A DNA stretch of 64,000 nucleotides from CAYVTD01 sp964454445 (GCA_964454445.1 CAYVTD010000008.1:1-64000); one strand, 5' to 3'. Shown: positions 1 through 9,486, counted from the first letter of the stretch. The notes: a model not told the origin generated them from the sequence alone. Program-made: numbers and translations.

Positions 1-1
1 C

Positions 2-1513
2 AGTGCCTTAAAATTTGGACTTGACAACCCTGACTTAATATATGCTTTATTGTTGAACACTCCTGCAATACAAGGTGCTTGGGATGCGCTAAACAATCCG
101 GCGGTAAGTTTGATGTATAAATACGAGAATGCTCGAAAGTTAAGAATAGCTATCTCGCAAGGAGGCAATGATGCTGGATATATTAATTCAATTACAAAAA
201 CTTACGAAAAACTCCTCGAAAACGACGCTTTTATTTACAGGCAGATCGTCCCTGGCATGGGACATACCGTTGCCTCAAGCAGCTATATTAAAATGTGTTT
301 GAATTTCATTAATAATCCGACTCCTTTCCCGTTCGACGCAGAACTAAGGCAAATTGATTTGCCTGCAAGGACTTGCAATAGTATTTCAGACGCCGGATGC
401 ATAATTAGAAATATGGGTTCTGAGACGGTTAGCGAACTGATGGTTAATCTGTTTATTAATGGCAGTAAAAGAGATACTCTTTGGAAAGTCGAATTATTGC
501 CCTATCAAATAAAAGAACTTGTGTTCAAAGATCTACCTTTAAATGAAGGATTCAACAATGTATATGTAGAAATTGTCGGAATTAATGGCGAAATCAACGA
601 TGGCAACAAACAAAATGATTCATTGACTTTCAATACCTTTATGCTTACGAGTGGCGATCCAATACCATTTTTCGAAGGATTCGAGGAAATGGGCTATGAC
701 GGCAACGATTGGCTTCTTGAAGAGTCGGGTAATTTTCTTTCTTGGACTTTAGACAACGAGATTGCTAATTCTGGCAATAATTCTATTTTTGCTTTCAATA
801 CAATTCTTCTATTTTACTCTAGAGGACTAACGGAAAAACTAATTTCGCCTGTTATCGATCTGACAACGCAAGACAATCCTGTCCTTAGCTTCGATTTGGC
901 ACATAACTACCATCGCTACGAACCTCCAGTAGCAAGCGAAGTTTTAGAATTTGCTGACACACTCCAAATATTAATTTCAACAGATTGCGGAAACTCGTTT
1001 TCTTCGCTATATAAAAAGGCAGGCAAGGCTTTGGCAACAACCTCATCTCCCATTATAAATGCCCTTGATCTTCAAAGTTGTATTTATTTCCCAGGAAAAG
1101 ATGGCTGGCGCAAAGAAGTCATCGATTTAAAAGATTATGCTAATGAAACTACTGTTGTTTTCCGTTTCGATTTGATTTCTGGTAGAGGCGGCTCGACAAA
1201 TATAGATAATATTAAAGTCGATGAATTCGACCCCTCAAAAATCAAAGAAACCATTGCTTCTGAAAATAAATTTTCCCTTTATCCAAATCCTGCGAGCGAA
1301 GCTACTTATTTGGATTTCTTCACAGATTTTCCAGAAAAAACAACAATCAAACTTTATGACGGGCTAGCCAATTTCATTAAAAATATCTCTGCTCCATTGG
1401 CAAACGGCAATAATGTCATTAAAATCGACACCAAAGACCTCGTTAATGGTGTTTATTATATTATTATTAATGAAAATGGAAGAGTTAGCATCGAGAAGTT
1501 AGTCCGTAATTAA
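2..1513 (+). CDS. Type IX secreted hydrolase-like protein, 5' truncated by the window edge
   Basis: The reading frame is open from base 2, so the N-terminus lies outside the window. The first ~100 residues look like the C-terminal part of an alpha/beta hydrolase: an ALKFGLDNPDL helix as after a nucleophile elbow, then SQGGNDAGY and PGMGHTV, which could hold the acid and His of a catalytic triad. A beta-rich middle follows, with a CARDB-like stretch and a jelly-roll (choice-of-anchor-like) region. The last ~75 residues, from LYPNPASEATYLDF to the end, are a type IX secretion sorting domain of the YPNPA type. The protein is probably exported across the outer membrane. Its substrate is unknown. 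The sorting domain is clear; the hydrolase call is an inference from a fragment. Confidence 0.75.
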   Translation, partial: SALKFGLDNPDLIYALLLNTPAIQGAWDALNNPAVSLMYKYENARKLRIAISQGGNDAGYINSITKTYEKLLENDAFIYRQIVPGMGHTVASSSYIKMCLNFINNPTPFPFDAELRQIDLPARTCNSISDAGCIIRNMGSETVSELMVNLFINGSKRDTLWKVELLPYQIKELVFKDLPLNEGFNNVYVEIVGINGEINDGNKQNDSLTFNTFMLTSGDPIPFFEGFEEMGYDGNDWLLEESGNFLSWTLDNEIANSGNNSIFAFNTILLFYSRGLTEKLISPVIDLTTQDNPVLSFDLAHNYHRYEPPVASEVLEFADTLQILISTDCGNSFSSLYKKAGKALATTSSPIINALDLQSCIYFPGKDGWRKEVIDLKDYANETTVVFRFDLISGRGGSTNIDNIKVDEFDPSKIKETIASENKFSLYPNPASEATYLDFFTDFPEKTTIKLYDGLANFIKNISAPLANGNNVIKIDTKDLVNGVYYIIINENGRVSIEKLVRN

Positions 1514-1525
1514 AGATATTCTTTT

Positions 1526-1556
1526 TTGCTTGAATTGAAATTATTTGCTAACTTTG
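1526..1556 (+). promoter_or_regulatory. Bacteroidota-type promoter of gcvPA with an overlapping inverted repeat
   Basis: A -33 TTG at 1526-1528 is followed by 20 bases and a -7 TAACTTTG at 1549-1556, the pattern of Bacteroidota housekeeping promoters. Transcription would start near 1562, about 40 bases before gcvPA. A perfect 10-bp inverted repeat, AACTTTGCTT (1550-1559) and AAGCAAAGTT (1568-1577), covers the -7 box and likely start site, as an operator or leader hairpin would. Confidence 0.55.
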
Positions 1557-1602
1557 CTTTTTTTATGAAGCAAAGTTATAATTATTTGTTAGGATTAGAG
1601 AA

Positions 1603-2940
1603 ATGGCTTTCATACCCAATACAGACGAAGATCGCAAGAAAATGCTTGCTCGGATTGGCGTTTCATCTTTTGATGAATTAATTAAGGATATTCCCGAAGA
1701 AGTCCGCTTGAAAGGCAAGCTTGATTTACCGCCAAGCCTTTCCGAATACGAAGTAGTCAAATTGCTCGATAATTATGCAAGAATGAACAAAACGGCTGCC
1801 GATTATGTCAGCTATATGGGCGGCGGTTCTTATGATCATTTCATTCCAACTATGGTTGAATCCGTTCTCGAGCGACCAGAGTTTAAGACCGCCTACACAC
1901 CTTATCAGGCAGAAGTATCGCAAGGCACACTCCAAGTTATGTATGAATTTCAATCGATGATAACCGAATTGACAGGAATGGACATTGCCAACGCCTCATT
2001 ATACGACGGTGGCAGCGCCCTTGGTGAAGCTTGCTTTATGGCTAATGCAAAAAACAAAAAAACACGTTTTTTAATAGCTGGCACAATCAACCCTCATCAT
2101 AAAAAAGTCATAAACAGCATTACCGTCGGCAAGAATTACACTTTTGAGGAGTTTATTGCAGAAGATGGCACTTGCGATATAGCCGCACTTGGCAAAGCTA
2201 TGAACGACGACGTAGCAGGAGTAATTGTCCAACAGCCTAATGCTTATGGTAATTTGGAAGATGTTTTTGAAATCGAAAAGATTGCCCATTCAAATAAAGC
2301 CTTATACATTGCTTCAGTTAATCCATTGTCGCTTGGCATTTTAAAACCACCATCAGAATACAATGCCGATGTATGCGTGGGCGAGGCACAGCCTCTTGGA
2401 ATACCGATGAATTATGGCGGTCCTTATTTAGGTATCTTTGCTTGCAAAAAAGACTTTATTAGAATTATTCCCGGACGTATCGTAGGCGTAACTGTCGATA
2501 CTGACGGCAACAGAGGCTTTGTTTTAACGCTACAAACGCGAGAGCAACAAATAAAACGAGAAAAAGCAACATCGAATATCTGCACTAACCAGGGGTTGTT
2601 TATGCTTGCAGCGACTGTTTATATGGCAACAATGGGTAGAAAAGGTATTCGCGAAGTCGCAGAAAATTGTTTGCACAATGCTCATTATCTCGCCACTCAG
2701 ATTCAAGGCTTGCAAGGCTATAAACTCCTTAGCGACAAGCCATTTTGGAATGAGTTCCTAGTAATTCCACCCGTTTCACCAGAAAACATTATAGCTGAAT
2801 GTGAGAATAAAGGTATTTTAGCCGGAATTGACACTTCAAGATATGAAGATTGCAAGCAAGGTCTGCTCGTTGCTGTTACTGAAAAACGCACTAAAAAGGA
2901 AATAGATGATTTTGTTGCTATTTTAAAGCAGTTTCCTTAA
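1603..2940 (+). CDS. gcvPA: Glycine dehydrogenase (decarboxylating) subunit 1, P-protein alpha
   Basis: This is the N-terminal half of the glycine cleavage P-protein in the split (alpha2-beta2) form. With its partner GcvPB it decarboxylates glycine and passes the aminomethyl group to the H-protein lipoyl arm. The 445 residues match the usual ~447. Typical motifs are SYMGGGSYDHF near residue 70, FKTAYTPYQAEVSQG near 95, SLYDGGSALGEA near 130 and MNYGGPYLG near 268. The PLP-binding lysine is in GcvPB, which is not in this window, nor are gcvH or gcvT. The ATG at 1603 gives the family's normal N-terminus. It is transcribed alone from its own promoter and converges on hslUV. Confidence 0.95.
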   Translation: MAFIPNTDEDRKKMLARIGVSSFDELIKDIPEEVRLKGKLDLPPSLSEYEVVKLLDNYARMNKTAADYVSYMGGGSYDHFIPTMVESVLERPEFKTAYTPYQAEVSQGTLQVMYEFQSMITELTGMDIANASLYDGGSALGEACFMANAKNKKTRFLIAGTINPHHKKVINSITVGKNYTFEEFIAEDGTCDIAALGKAMNDDVAGVIVQQPNAYGNLEDVFEIEKIAHSNKALYIASVNPLSLGILKPPSEYNADVCVGEAQPLGIPMNYGGPYLGIFACKKDFIRIIPGRIVGVTVDTDGNRGFVLTLQTREQQIKREKATSNICTNQGLFMLAATVYMATMGRKGIREVAENCLHNAHYLATQIQGLQGYKLLSDKPFWNEFLVIPPVSPENIIAECENKGILAGIDTSRYEDCKQGLLVAVTEKRTKKEIDDFVAILKQFP

Positions 2941-3025
2941 AACAAGGAACTTTTTTAGAGATTTAGGACTATTCCATTTAATAAATTAAGAGTTTTTCAA
3001 AAAATTGAGTTCTCAAATAATTTGT

Positions 3026-3082
3026 CAGACAAGAATGTCTTTTACTTGTTTATACAGGAAAAAGCGTTCTTGTCTGTTTTAT
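3026..3082. terminator. Convergent hairpin between gcvPA and hslU
   Basis: CAGACAAGAA (3026-3035) and TTCTTGTCTG (3067-3076) form a perfect 10-bp stem with a 31-base loop. A T-rich run follows on the plus strand. The position between convergent genes suggests a bidirectional terminator. The long loop makes a dispersed palindromic repeat a second possibility. Confidence 0.5.
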
Positions 3083-3103
3083 TTTTATGGTAAGACTTTG
3101 TGT

Positions 3104-4540
3104 TTAGAGTATAAATTTACTTAAGTCAGAATCTTGAATAATGTCTTTCAATGTGTTGTGAACATAATCGGCATTAATCGATATCAACTTCTTTTCAATA
3201 TTGTCTGGCGCATTAAACAGCAAATCTTCGAGCAAAGTGCTGAGAATGGTGTGTAATCGCCTTGCTCCGATGTTAATAAGCTCGTCATTAACTTTTGCAG
3301 CAGTTGCAGCTATTTCCTTGATTGCACTATCGTCAAAATCCAACTCCAAACCTTCAGATTCCACTAATGCCTGATATTGCTTGATTAGCGCATTTTCTGG
3401 AATTGTAAGAATTTTAATAAAATCCTCTTCGGTCAAGCTGCGAAGCTCGACGCGAATCGGAAAACGCCCTTGTAGTTCAGGAATAAGATCGGAGGGTTTG
3501 GAAACGTGGAAAGCTCCAGATGCAATGAAAAGAATATGATCAGTTTTCACAGTTCCATATTTAGTGTTTATATTTCCACCTTCGACGATTGGTAGCAAAT
3601 CTCTTTGAACACCTTCGCGAGAAACTTCTGGACCGGATCCACCGCCAGAACCACCCGAACGAGAAGCAATTTTGTCGATTTCATCGATAAAAATAATACC
3701 ACTATTTTCGGCTCTATTCAAAGATTCGCGGATAACGGCGTCCATATCAATCAATTTCTCGGCTTCTTCTTTTTGAATATATAGTTTTGCATCTTTAATC
3801 TTCATTTTTCGCTTCTTGTTCTTTTTTGGCAATATGCTGCCCATAAGATCTTGAAGATTCATTCCCATTTCGTCAAAACCGATTGGTCCTAGGACCTGAA
3901 GCGATGGCACTTGATCAACCAACATTTCCAATTCGATACTTTTATCGTCGAGCTTGCCCTCACGAAACATTTTTCTAAATTTCTCCCTGGTACGCGAATT
4001 GTCGTCGATTTCCTCATCGCTCATTGTGTCAAAAGATTTACCTTTTTTCAAAGGTGGAATTAGCAAATCCAATATTCTGTTTTCTGTGGCAATTTCGGCT
4101 TCCTTACGCTTTACGACACTATGCTCATCACGAACCATAGCTATTGCTCGATCAACGAGGTCGCGCACCATCGACTCGACATCTCTACCGACATAGCCGA
4201 CTTCTGTATATTTTGTTGCCTCGACTTTTACAAAAGGTGCACCGGCAAGACGAGCAAGACGACGAGCTATTTCTGTTTTTCCAACTCCAGTGGGACCAAT
4301 TAAAATGATGTTGTTCGGCAGAATTTCCTCCCGCAAATACCCGCTAACTTTCTGTCTTCGCCAGCGGTTGCGAAGAGCTATGGCAACGGCTTTTTTAGCT
4401 TTGCTTTGCCCTATGATATATTTATCGAGTTCTGCTACTATTTCGCGAGGTGTTAGCTGATGGTCCGAGATTTGTGCAGTAACTTCTTTAATTTTGTTTT
4501 TTTGTTCTTCTGTCAATGTTAAATCAACCAATTCATTCAT
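3104..4540 (-). CDS. hslU: ATP-dependent protease ATPase subunit HslU (ClpY)
   Basis: This is the AAA+ unfoldase that feeds substrates to the HslV peptidase in the cytoplasm. Numbered from the ATG at 4540, Walker A GPTGVGKT is at 82-89, the pore-loop GYVG at 115-118, the I-domain at about 145-265 and Walker B IIFIDE at 282-287. The sensor/arginine-finger stretch ELQGRFPIRVEL follows. The C-terminus DLSKFIL matches the conserved tail that inserts into HslV. An upstream in-frame TTG at 4558 is possible, but the ATG gives the usual N-terminus. It lies 176 bases downstream of hslV on the same strand, with no obvious terminator between. Confidence 0.96.
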   Translation of the reverse strand: MNELVDLTLTEEQKNKIKEVTAQISDHQLTPREIVAELDKYIIGQSKAKKAVAIALRNRWRRQKVSGYLREEILPNNIILIGPTGVGKTEIARRLARLAGAPFVKVEATKYTEVGYVGRDVESMVRDLVDRAIAMVRDEHSVVKRKEAEIATENRILDLLIPPLKKGKSFDTMSDEEIDDNSRTREKFRKMFREGKLDDKSIELEMLVDQVPSLQVLGPIGFDEMGMNLQDLMGSILPKKNKKRKMKIKDAKLYIQKEEAEKLIDMDAVIRESLNRAENSGIIFIDEIDKIASRSGGSGGGSGPEVSREGVQRDLLPIVEGGNINTKYGTVKTDHILFIASGAFHVSKPSDLIPELQGRFPIRVELRSLTEEDFIKILTIPENALIKQYQALVESEGLELDFDDSAIKEIAATAAKVNDELINIGARRLHTILSTLLEDLLFNAPDNIEKKLISINADYVHNTLKDIIQDSDLSKFIL

Positions 4541-4716
4541 AATTATCTGCTTATCCAATTATTACTTTTTTTAATTACATATAAATAGAAATATAATCTT
4601 ATAAGATAATCCACTGAAAAAAAACTGAAATACAATTACACTTACTATAAATCAAACAGTAGCATTTTTATTGTTTTATTTCTAAAATTTATTTTATAAT
4701 TAGAAAAAAGTGCAAG

Positions 4717-5268
4717 CTAAAGCTCTTCTATAGAAAAGTGCGAGTTGGTATAGATGCAAATATCTCCTGCAATTTTCAAGGATTCTTCCACGATTTCTGT
4801 GGCACTCAAATGCGTATGCTTTAGCAAAGCCCTTGCTGCTGAGAGAGCATACGGACCGCCCGAACCGATTGCAACGATATTGTCATCTGGCTCGATAACA
4901 TCACCAGTACCACTAAGCAAGAGTGCTTTTTCTTTGTCCATAACTATAAGCATTGCCTCGAGACGACGAAGATAGCGGTCTGTGCGCCAGTCTTTTGCAA
5001 GCTCGATGGATGCTCGATATAGATTGCCGCGATACGATTCGATTTTCTCTTCAAACTTTTGCAAAAGTGCAAAAGCATCTGCCGTCGAGCCGGCAAAGCC
5101 CGTTAGAATTGTATCTTTATATAATTTTCTTAATTTCTTTGCAGAATGTTTCATCACTGTATTATTGAAAGTAACTTGCCCATCAGAACCAAGGGCTGCT
5201 TTGCCATCGCGGATAACTCCGATAACTGTTGTCGAGTGTACCTTAGGATAAAAATCATCTTTTTTCAT
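4717..5268 (-). CDS. hslV: ATP-dependent protease peptidase subunit HslV (ClpQ)
   Basis: A proteasome-like threonine peptidase of 183 residues that partners HslU. Family motifs include STTVIGV, GSDGQVTF, GFAGSTADAFAL, ELAKDWRTDR, IGSGGPYALSAARAL and GDICIYTN. The catalytic N-terminal threonine follows a 12-residue leader (MKKDDFYPKVHS, then Thr13), so maturation should remove a short propeptide; the E. coli enzyme loses only Met. A GGGGA-like Shine-Dalgarno sequence precedes the ATG. It is the first gene of the hslV-hslU pair. Confidence 0.96.
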   Translation of the reverse strand: MKKDDFYPKVHSTTVIGVIRDGKAALGSDGQVTFNNTVMKHSAKKLRKLYKDTILTGFAGSTADAFALLQKFEEKIESYRGNLYRASIELAKDWRTDRYLRRLEAMLIVMDKEKALLLSGTGDVIEPDDNIVAIGSGGPYALSAARALLKHTHLSATEIVEESLKIAGDICIYTNSHFSIEEL

Positions 5269-5325
5269 TTATCATATCCCCATTATTTGCTTTTTTATAA
5301 GAACTATAACCTTAGAAAAGCACTA

Positions 5326-6567
5326 TCACCTTCTATAAGGAACAAACCAAAGTTCGCCAATATTCAAATCAATAGTCAATTTACCAAACAATTCCCTGAC
5401 TAAACCATTATCGGTAGTGCCTCGTGTGCCTAAAACAAGCGAATAATCGATTAGAAGATTGTTTACAATAGGTAATTCCATTCCAAACGAAGCCCATAAT
5501 TCATTGATATCAGTGCCTCGGAAACTATAATAGAGCTGCTTGTAGCCGATGCCAAAGTTATAAGAAGATTTATCGAATAGCGAAGCAGAATATCTGCCGC
5601 TTCCCATACGTTGTACACCCAAACTAAAAGAAAGGTTTTTACGAAATTTAGTATTGGCTCCTGTATTATATTTAAAACCACTGAAATCTTGCATTTGAGC
5701 ATCGGCAGTAAACATAAAAATACCGCTGGCATAGTTGGCGCCAACGCCAAGAGCTGGAGCCATATCATATTTATCATTAAATTTAAAATTTGTATCTGCC
5801 ACCATTACTGATTGGTATCTAATATTTGATTCGACAGAAAAACTCGGTACTGTTTCCACGAATGCGCCAAAGCCATAATTATATGCCGCTTGGTAATAGA
5901 GACCTCCCCGAAAGCCGAGCCCATTGAAGAAATCTTGTTTGTAACTTGCCGAAGAATGGTAGCTTGCTTCGTAAAATTGCGTTACAATGGTTGTTTTGCT
6001 GTTGCCAAATAATCCAAAAACTGAAGCGCCAACCCATAGATTGTTTGCGAGCTTTGACGAGGCTCCTATATAGGCAAGTGAGATACCGCCTTTGCCTGTA
6101 AAGGAGGTTTTACCTTCTATCAAAACATCGTCTATTAATATCTGTATCGGCGAATCAATCATATAATCTACCGAACTGTAAGGATACATACCAAAACTGA
6201 CCGATAACCCAAGCGCTGAATCGATTGCAAACAATCCAAGTATCGAATTAACTTTACCGTTGTTTTGAAAAAGAGTTGAGTTTTCTGCAATAGAAATCCT
6301 TTGATTGAAATTATAGCCTACTTGAAGCCGGGTTTTATCGACCAAGCCCCAGAGAGCTGGGTTTTTCAGATTAATAGCGCTCCGCGAAGGCACTGCCGCC
6401 GTCGAGCCTCCAAGCCCTTCATAAAAGGATCCACTACTGTTGTATATGTCGCCAATTCCGAATATAGAATAATTCGATCCCCCCTGCGAAAAAAGCTCAC
6501 TGTTGGCAAGCAACACCGAAATTATTATTAAAAATATCTTAAATCTAAATTTCATATTATCTATCAT
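5326..6567 (-). CDS. Outer membrane beta-barrel protein, FadL/PorV-like
   Basis: A 413-residue exported protein. The N-terminus (residues 5-28) is a typical signal peptide with a hydrophobic core and likely cleavage at SELFSQ-GG. The rest alternates short hydrophobic and polar segments with many Gly/Tyr/Phe, as in a beta-barrel. The opening GLGGSTAAVPSRSAINLKNPAL resembles the start of FadL/PorV-type barrels, where NPA follows the first strand. It ends with WFVPYRR. The start overlaps the stop of the upstream lipoprotein gene by 4 bases (ATGA), so the two are translationally coupled and probably act together at the outer membrane. ATG at 6555 is an alternative start. Specific function unknown. 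Confidence 0.7.
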   Translation of the reverse strand: MIDNMKFRFKIFLIIISVLLANSELFSQGGSNYSIFGIGDIYNSSGSFYEGLGGSTAAVPSRSAINLKNPALWGLVDKTRLQVGYNFNQRISIAENSTLFQNNGKVNSILGLFAIDSALGLSVSFGMYPYSSVDYMIDSPIQILIDDVLIEGKTSFTGKGGISLAYIGASSKLANNLWVGASVFGLFGNSKTTIVTQFYEASYHSSASYKQDFFNGLGFRGGLYYQAAYNYGFGAFVETVPSFSVESNIRYQSVMVADTNFKFNDKYDMAPALGVGANYASGIFMFTADAQMQDFSGFKYNTGANTKFRKNLSFSLGVQRMGSGRYSASLFDKSSYNFGIGYKQLYYSFRGTDINELWASFGMELPIVNNLLIDYSLVLGTRGTTDNGLVRELFGKLTIDLNIGELWFVPYRR

Positions 6568-7814
6568 CTGTTTTTATTAAAATCTGGTCGCTGGGAGTAC
6601 ACTATCTTTAAAAATGGTCGTAAACTAGTGTCAGATTCGTTTGTGCCGTAGAAAACCATTCTTTCCATACTTCGATAAATGTTTTCAGAACCAAGCGGGG
6701 AAAGAACAAGGAAGCCCTTTCCTTCGCGTCTATTCCAAGTTTCGATAGCTGCTGCTATTGATTTGAAAACATATTTATTTGTGCCAAATATTCTTCCTCC
6801 TTGGAATTGCCGGACTACACTGCTCGTTAGAGTAGTATCTGACAGCAGATCTGCTTGAATAGTGGTATCAGCTCCAGAATTGCCCCATTCGCTTTTGCTT
6901 GCATCAAGCGATAAAATCAGCTCAGCATGATGAATTGACACTAAAGGAGGCAACATCGAAACGTCGAAATAAAGTCTGCTCTTGTAAGAAATGGCTCCTT
7001 GCACCGTTATCATATTTTCTTCAGGCTTTGGGGCTGAAACAACAGACAAATCATTGGCAGATTGTAAAGTAATGGTATGTGATTCGTTGTCATTCCCAAG
7101 ATAAGCGATTTCTATTTGGGGACGTGGCAAAGTGCTGCCGATGGCTTGAGCGTTAAAGAGCCGAATATAAGAGGATTCATTTTTAGGTATAAGCGCAATT
7201 CCATAATTCATTGTTTTTGCAATGGAGTCTTCGACCGATGCCGCCCATTCAGAAATAATACTTTTGTCGAGTTCCAACTCTAATGGATCTAATGTGTCGC
7301 CATGAGGGTTTATTTTTCCTGAATAATTGGCAAGAATCTTTACATCCCAATAAGGCTCTGCAGATTGTGAAATCGAATCGTAAGTAGTTAAATTCGTAAA
7401 TAGCTTTACAATTTTATGAACGTCGAAACCTAGCTGATTAGTGATAGTGTCGCCAAAAGAATAAAAACCTGGATATATTTTACATTTTGCATAAACTATG
7501 TTTTTTTCTCTTATATAAGAAAGCGAATCAGGTAAATTGGGGAAGCGAATAAAGGTAATCGCTTCATATTCCTTATATTTGCCGACAAAAAGGGCTTGAG
7601 CATTAAATATCGGAATACCTACTTTTTCCTGCTTATCGCCTGTAATAAGGAGGGTATTATCGCTATTGCAAGCGCCGACGCTCACTGTGTCCGATAGAAG
7701 AGTTTCTGATATATCTGTTGGCTTTTCGTTGCAAGCTTGCAAGAGAAAGATAATGACAGCAAAAAAACTTGAGAAAACTATTGTAAATGGCTTGGGCAAA
7801 GCATATTCGTTCAT
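6564..7814 (-). CDS. Hypothetical lipoprotein, repeated beta-rich domains
   Basis: A 416-residue protein with a lipoprotein signal: a hydrophobic segment (FSSFFAVIIFLLQAC) ending in an LLQAC lipobox, so the mature protein starts at a lipidated Cys near residue 28. The remainder looks beta-rich, in two similar-sized halves. It recalls Bacteroidota surface lipoproteins that describe structured carbohydrate- or protein-binding domains, but no named family was recognised with confidence. It overlaps the downstream barrel gene by 4 bases, and glgA lies 30 bases upstream on the same strand. Probably outer-membrane anchored; function unknown. Confidence 0.6.
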   Translation of the reverse strand: MNEYALPKPFTIVFSSFFAVIIFLLQACNEKPTDISETLLSDTVSVGACNSDNTLLITGDKQEKVGIPIFNAQALFVGKYKEYEAITFIRFPNLPDSLSYIREKNIVYAKCKIYPGFYSFGDTITNQLGFDVHKIVKLFTNLTTYDSISQSAEPYWDVKILANYSGKINPHGDTLDPLELELDKSIISEWAASVEDSIAKTMNYGIALIPKNESSYIRLFNAQAIGSTLPRPQIEIAYLGNDNESHTITLQSANDLSVVSAPKPEENMITVQGAISYKSRLYFDVSMLPPLVSIHHAELILSLDASKSEWGNSGADTTIQADLLSDTTLTSSVVRQFQGGRIFGTNKYVFKSIAAAIETWNRREGKGFLVLSPLGSENIYRSMERMVFYGTNESDTSLRPFLKIVYSQRPDFNKNR

Positions 7815-7844
7815 TATATTCTTTTGTCTAGTCCTGAAGAAAAA

Positions 7845-9308
7845 TTAACTGTTGTAAATATTGTCATATTCAACGACGCTTTCAGCCCAAGAATTGTTTG
7901 CACTCATACCGTTTTCTATCAATTTTTCCCAAAGCTCCTTGTTTTTATAAATGTCAAGGGCTCTATTCACTGCTTTAACAAAATCTGCGGGCTTGAAGTC
8001 TGTAAAGACGAATCCATTGCCCTTTTTCTTTTTCGTATCGAATTCTTTTACGATATCTATAAGCCCACCTGTTGCATGAACCACAGGAGCAACTCCGTAA
8101 GAAAGCGAGTATAAAGCGTTTAGACCGAACGGCTCGTAAAGTGATGGAAGTAAATAAATGTCCGACCCGGCTTCGACAAGATGGGCAAGCTCCTCTTCGA
8201 ATTCAAATTTGATGCTCATTTTTGATTCATATTTCTGAGCTATCAACTTCAGTTGTTTTTTTAGTTCAGATTGACCTTCGCCAAGCAGTACGAAACGGAC
8301 ATCATTTTTCAGGATCTCAGGCAGGGCAGTTAGCAATAGTGGGATGCCTTTGTGTTCGTCGAGCCGTGTTATCATAGCTATAACAGGAGTATCGTCTTCG
8401 CCTTGCAAATCAAATCTTTTCAACAGTTCAGCTTTGTTAGCCGATTTGTATTCATTATATTTATTAGAGTATTTCTTTTTTATCAGTTTATCTCTTTTAG
8501 GATTCCAAGTCCATATATCTAAACCGTTTAAGATACCTTTGAACTTTTTTTGTTCTTTTTTAAGCACAGCATTAAGCCCGTTACTGTATTTAGAATCTTT
8601 CAAAATGTCTTCAGCATAAGTTTTGCTGACAGTGGTGATAAAATCGGCATATTTGATAGCGGCTTTCATAAAATTTAATTTCTTGTTGTGGGTAAAAGCC
8701 GTTTTTGCCTTGCCTGGCAGCCCCGTCTTGTCGAAACTTTCCAATGGAAATTCGCCTTGCTGGCTGAAATTATGTATTGTAAACACGATTTTCGTGTTTT
8801 TAAATTCCTCTGGGAAGAGAACTTTGGCATAAGCAGGCACCATGGCTGTTTGCCAATCGTTGCAATGAATTACATCGGGATACCACTGTAAAAGCCGGCA
8901 CGAATCTATTACAGAACGGCAGAAAAAGATAAAACGCTCGTCATTGTCGGGATATTCTTTGCCTGTTTTAGGATTGGAATAAATACCTTTTTTGGCATTG
9001 AAATACTTCTCATTAGTTGTGATATATGCTTGCACCTTGGCTCTTGCGTTTTGTATCGATGAAGATTTGACGGTGGCTAGTTCGGTAGTATTATTAATTG
9101 GAATTGACATATCCCTTAGCCGATTAATCTCGTGGATGCGATACTTTCTTTCGGAAACACAACCATATCTCGGCAGCATCACCCTTACGTCATGTCCATA
9201 TTCTCTTAGTGCAAGCGGCAACGAAAAAGCAATATCAGCCACCCCACCTACTTTGGCAAAGGGAAAGACTTCGCTGGCTACAAATAATATGCTAAGTGGT
9301 TTTTCCAT
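7845..9308 (-). CDS. glgA: Glycogen/starch synthase (ADP-glucose type, GT5)
   Basis: Transfers glucose from ADP-glucose to the non-reducing end of alpha-1,4-glucan. The 487 residues match the family. The N-terminal ILFVASEVFPFAKVGGVAD holds the KxGG substrate-binding motif (Lys19). DVIHCNDWQTA and FTIHNFSQQGEFP follow, and the C-terminal Rossmann half has LPSLYEPFGLNALYSL and the HATGGLID motif. It is preceded by its own promoter and is divergent from the TIR-fusion gene. No other glycogen genes are in the window. Confidence 0.93.
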   Translation of the reverse strand: MEKPLSILFVASEVFPFAKVGGVADIAFSLPLALREYGHDVRVMLPRYGCVSERKYRIHEINRLRDMSIPINNTTELATVKSSSIQNARAKVQAYITTNEKYFNAKKGIYSNPKTGKEYPDNDERFIFFCRSVIDSCRLLQWYPDVIHCNDWQTAMVPAYAKVLFPEEFKNTKIVFTIHNFSQQGEFPLESFDKTGLPGKAKTAFTHNKKLNFMKAAIKYADFITTVSKTYAEDILKDSKYSNGLNAVLKKEQKKFKGILNGLDIWTWNPKRDKLIKKKYSNKYNEYKSANKAELLKRFDLQGEDDTPVIAMITRLDEHKGIPLLLTALPEILKNDVRFVLLGEGQSELKKQLKLIAQKYESKMSIKFEFEEELAHLVEAGSDIYLLPSLYEPFGLNALYSLSYGVAPVVHATGGLIDIVKEFDTKKKKGNGFVFTDFKPADFVKAVNRALDIYKNKELWEKLIENGMSANNSWAESVVEYDNIYNS

Positions 9309-9345
9309 TTTTATTCATTTTTAAATGTACAACACGTTGAAAGTA

Positions 9346-9376
9346 CAAAAATAATGAAAATTCTTGAATTTTCAAG
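9346..9376 (-). promoter_or_regulatory. Promoter of glgA with a palindromic spacer
   Basis: Read on the minus strand, CTTG (9376-9373) is followed by 19 bases and TATTTTTG (9353-9346), matching the -33/-7 pattern. The spacer carries a near-continuous palindrome, TGAAAATTC (9355-9363), TT, GAATTTTCA (9366-9374). An operator inside the promoter is a reasonable reading, though AT-rich palindromes also arise by chance. Confidence 0.5.
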
Positions 9377-9442
9377 TATTTTTTAATTATTAATTTGTTA
9401 AAATCCCTTTTTCTTATGATTATTTAATTAGCAAAGATTTCT

Positions 9443-9450
9443 TAAATTTG
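9443..9450 (+). promoter_or_regulatory. -7 box of the TIR-fusion gene
   Basis: TAAATTTG at 9443-9450 matches the Bacteroidota -7 element. It overlaps the TTG at 9448, which would be the longest possible start of the next gene. That TTG is therefore unlikely to be in the mRNA, and the ATG at 9487 is preferred. No good -33 element is seen about 20 bases upstream. Confidence 0.4.
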
Positions 9451-9486
9451 CAAGAAACAGATTGTTTTAATTATCTTTCAGATTTA

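Noticed and set aside
1557..1602. Glycine riboswitch before gcvPA
   Set aside because: The leader is only about 40 bases, too short for a glycine aptamer.
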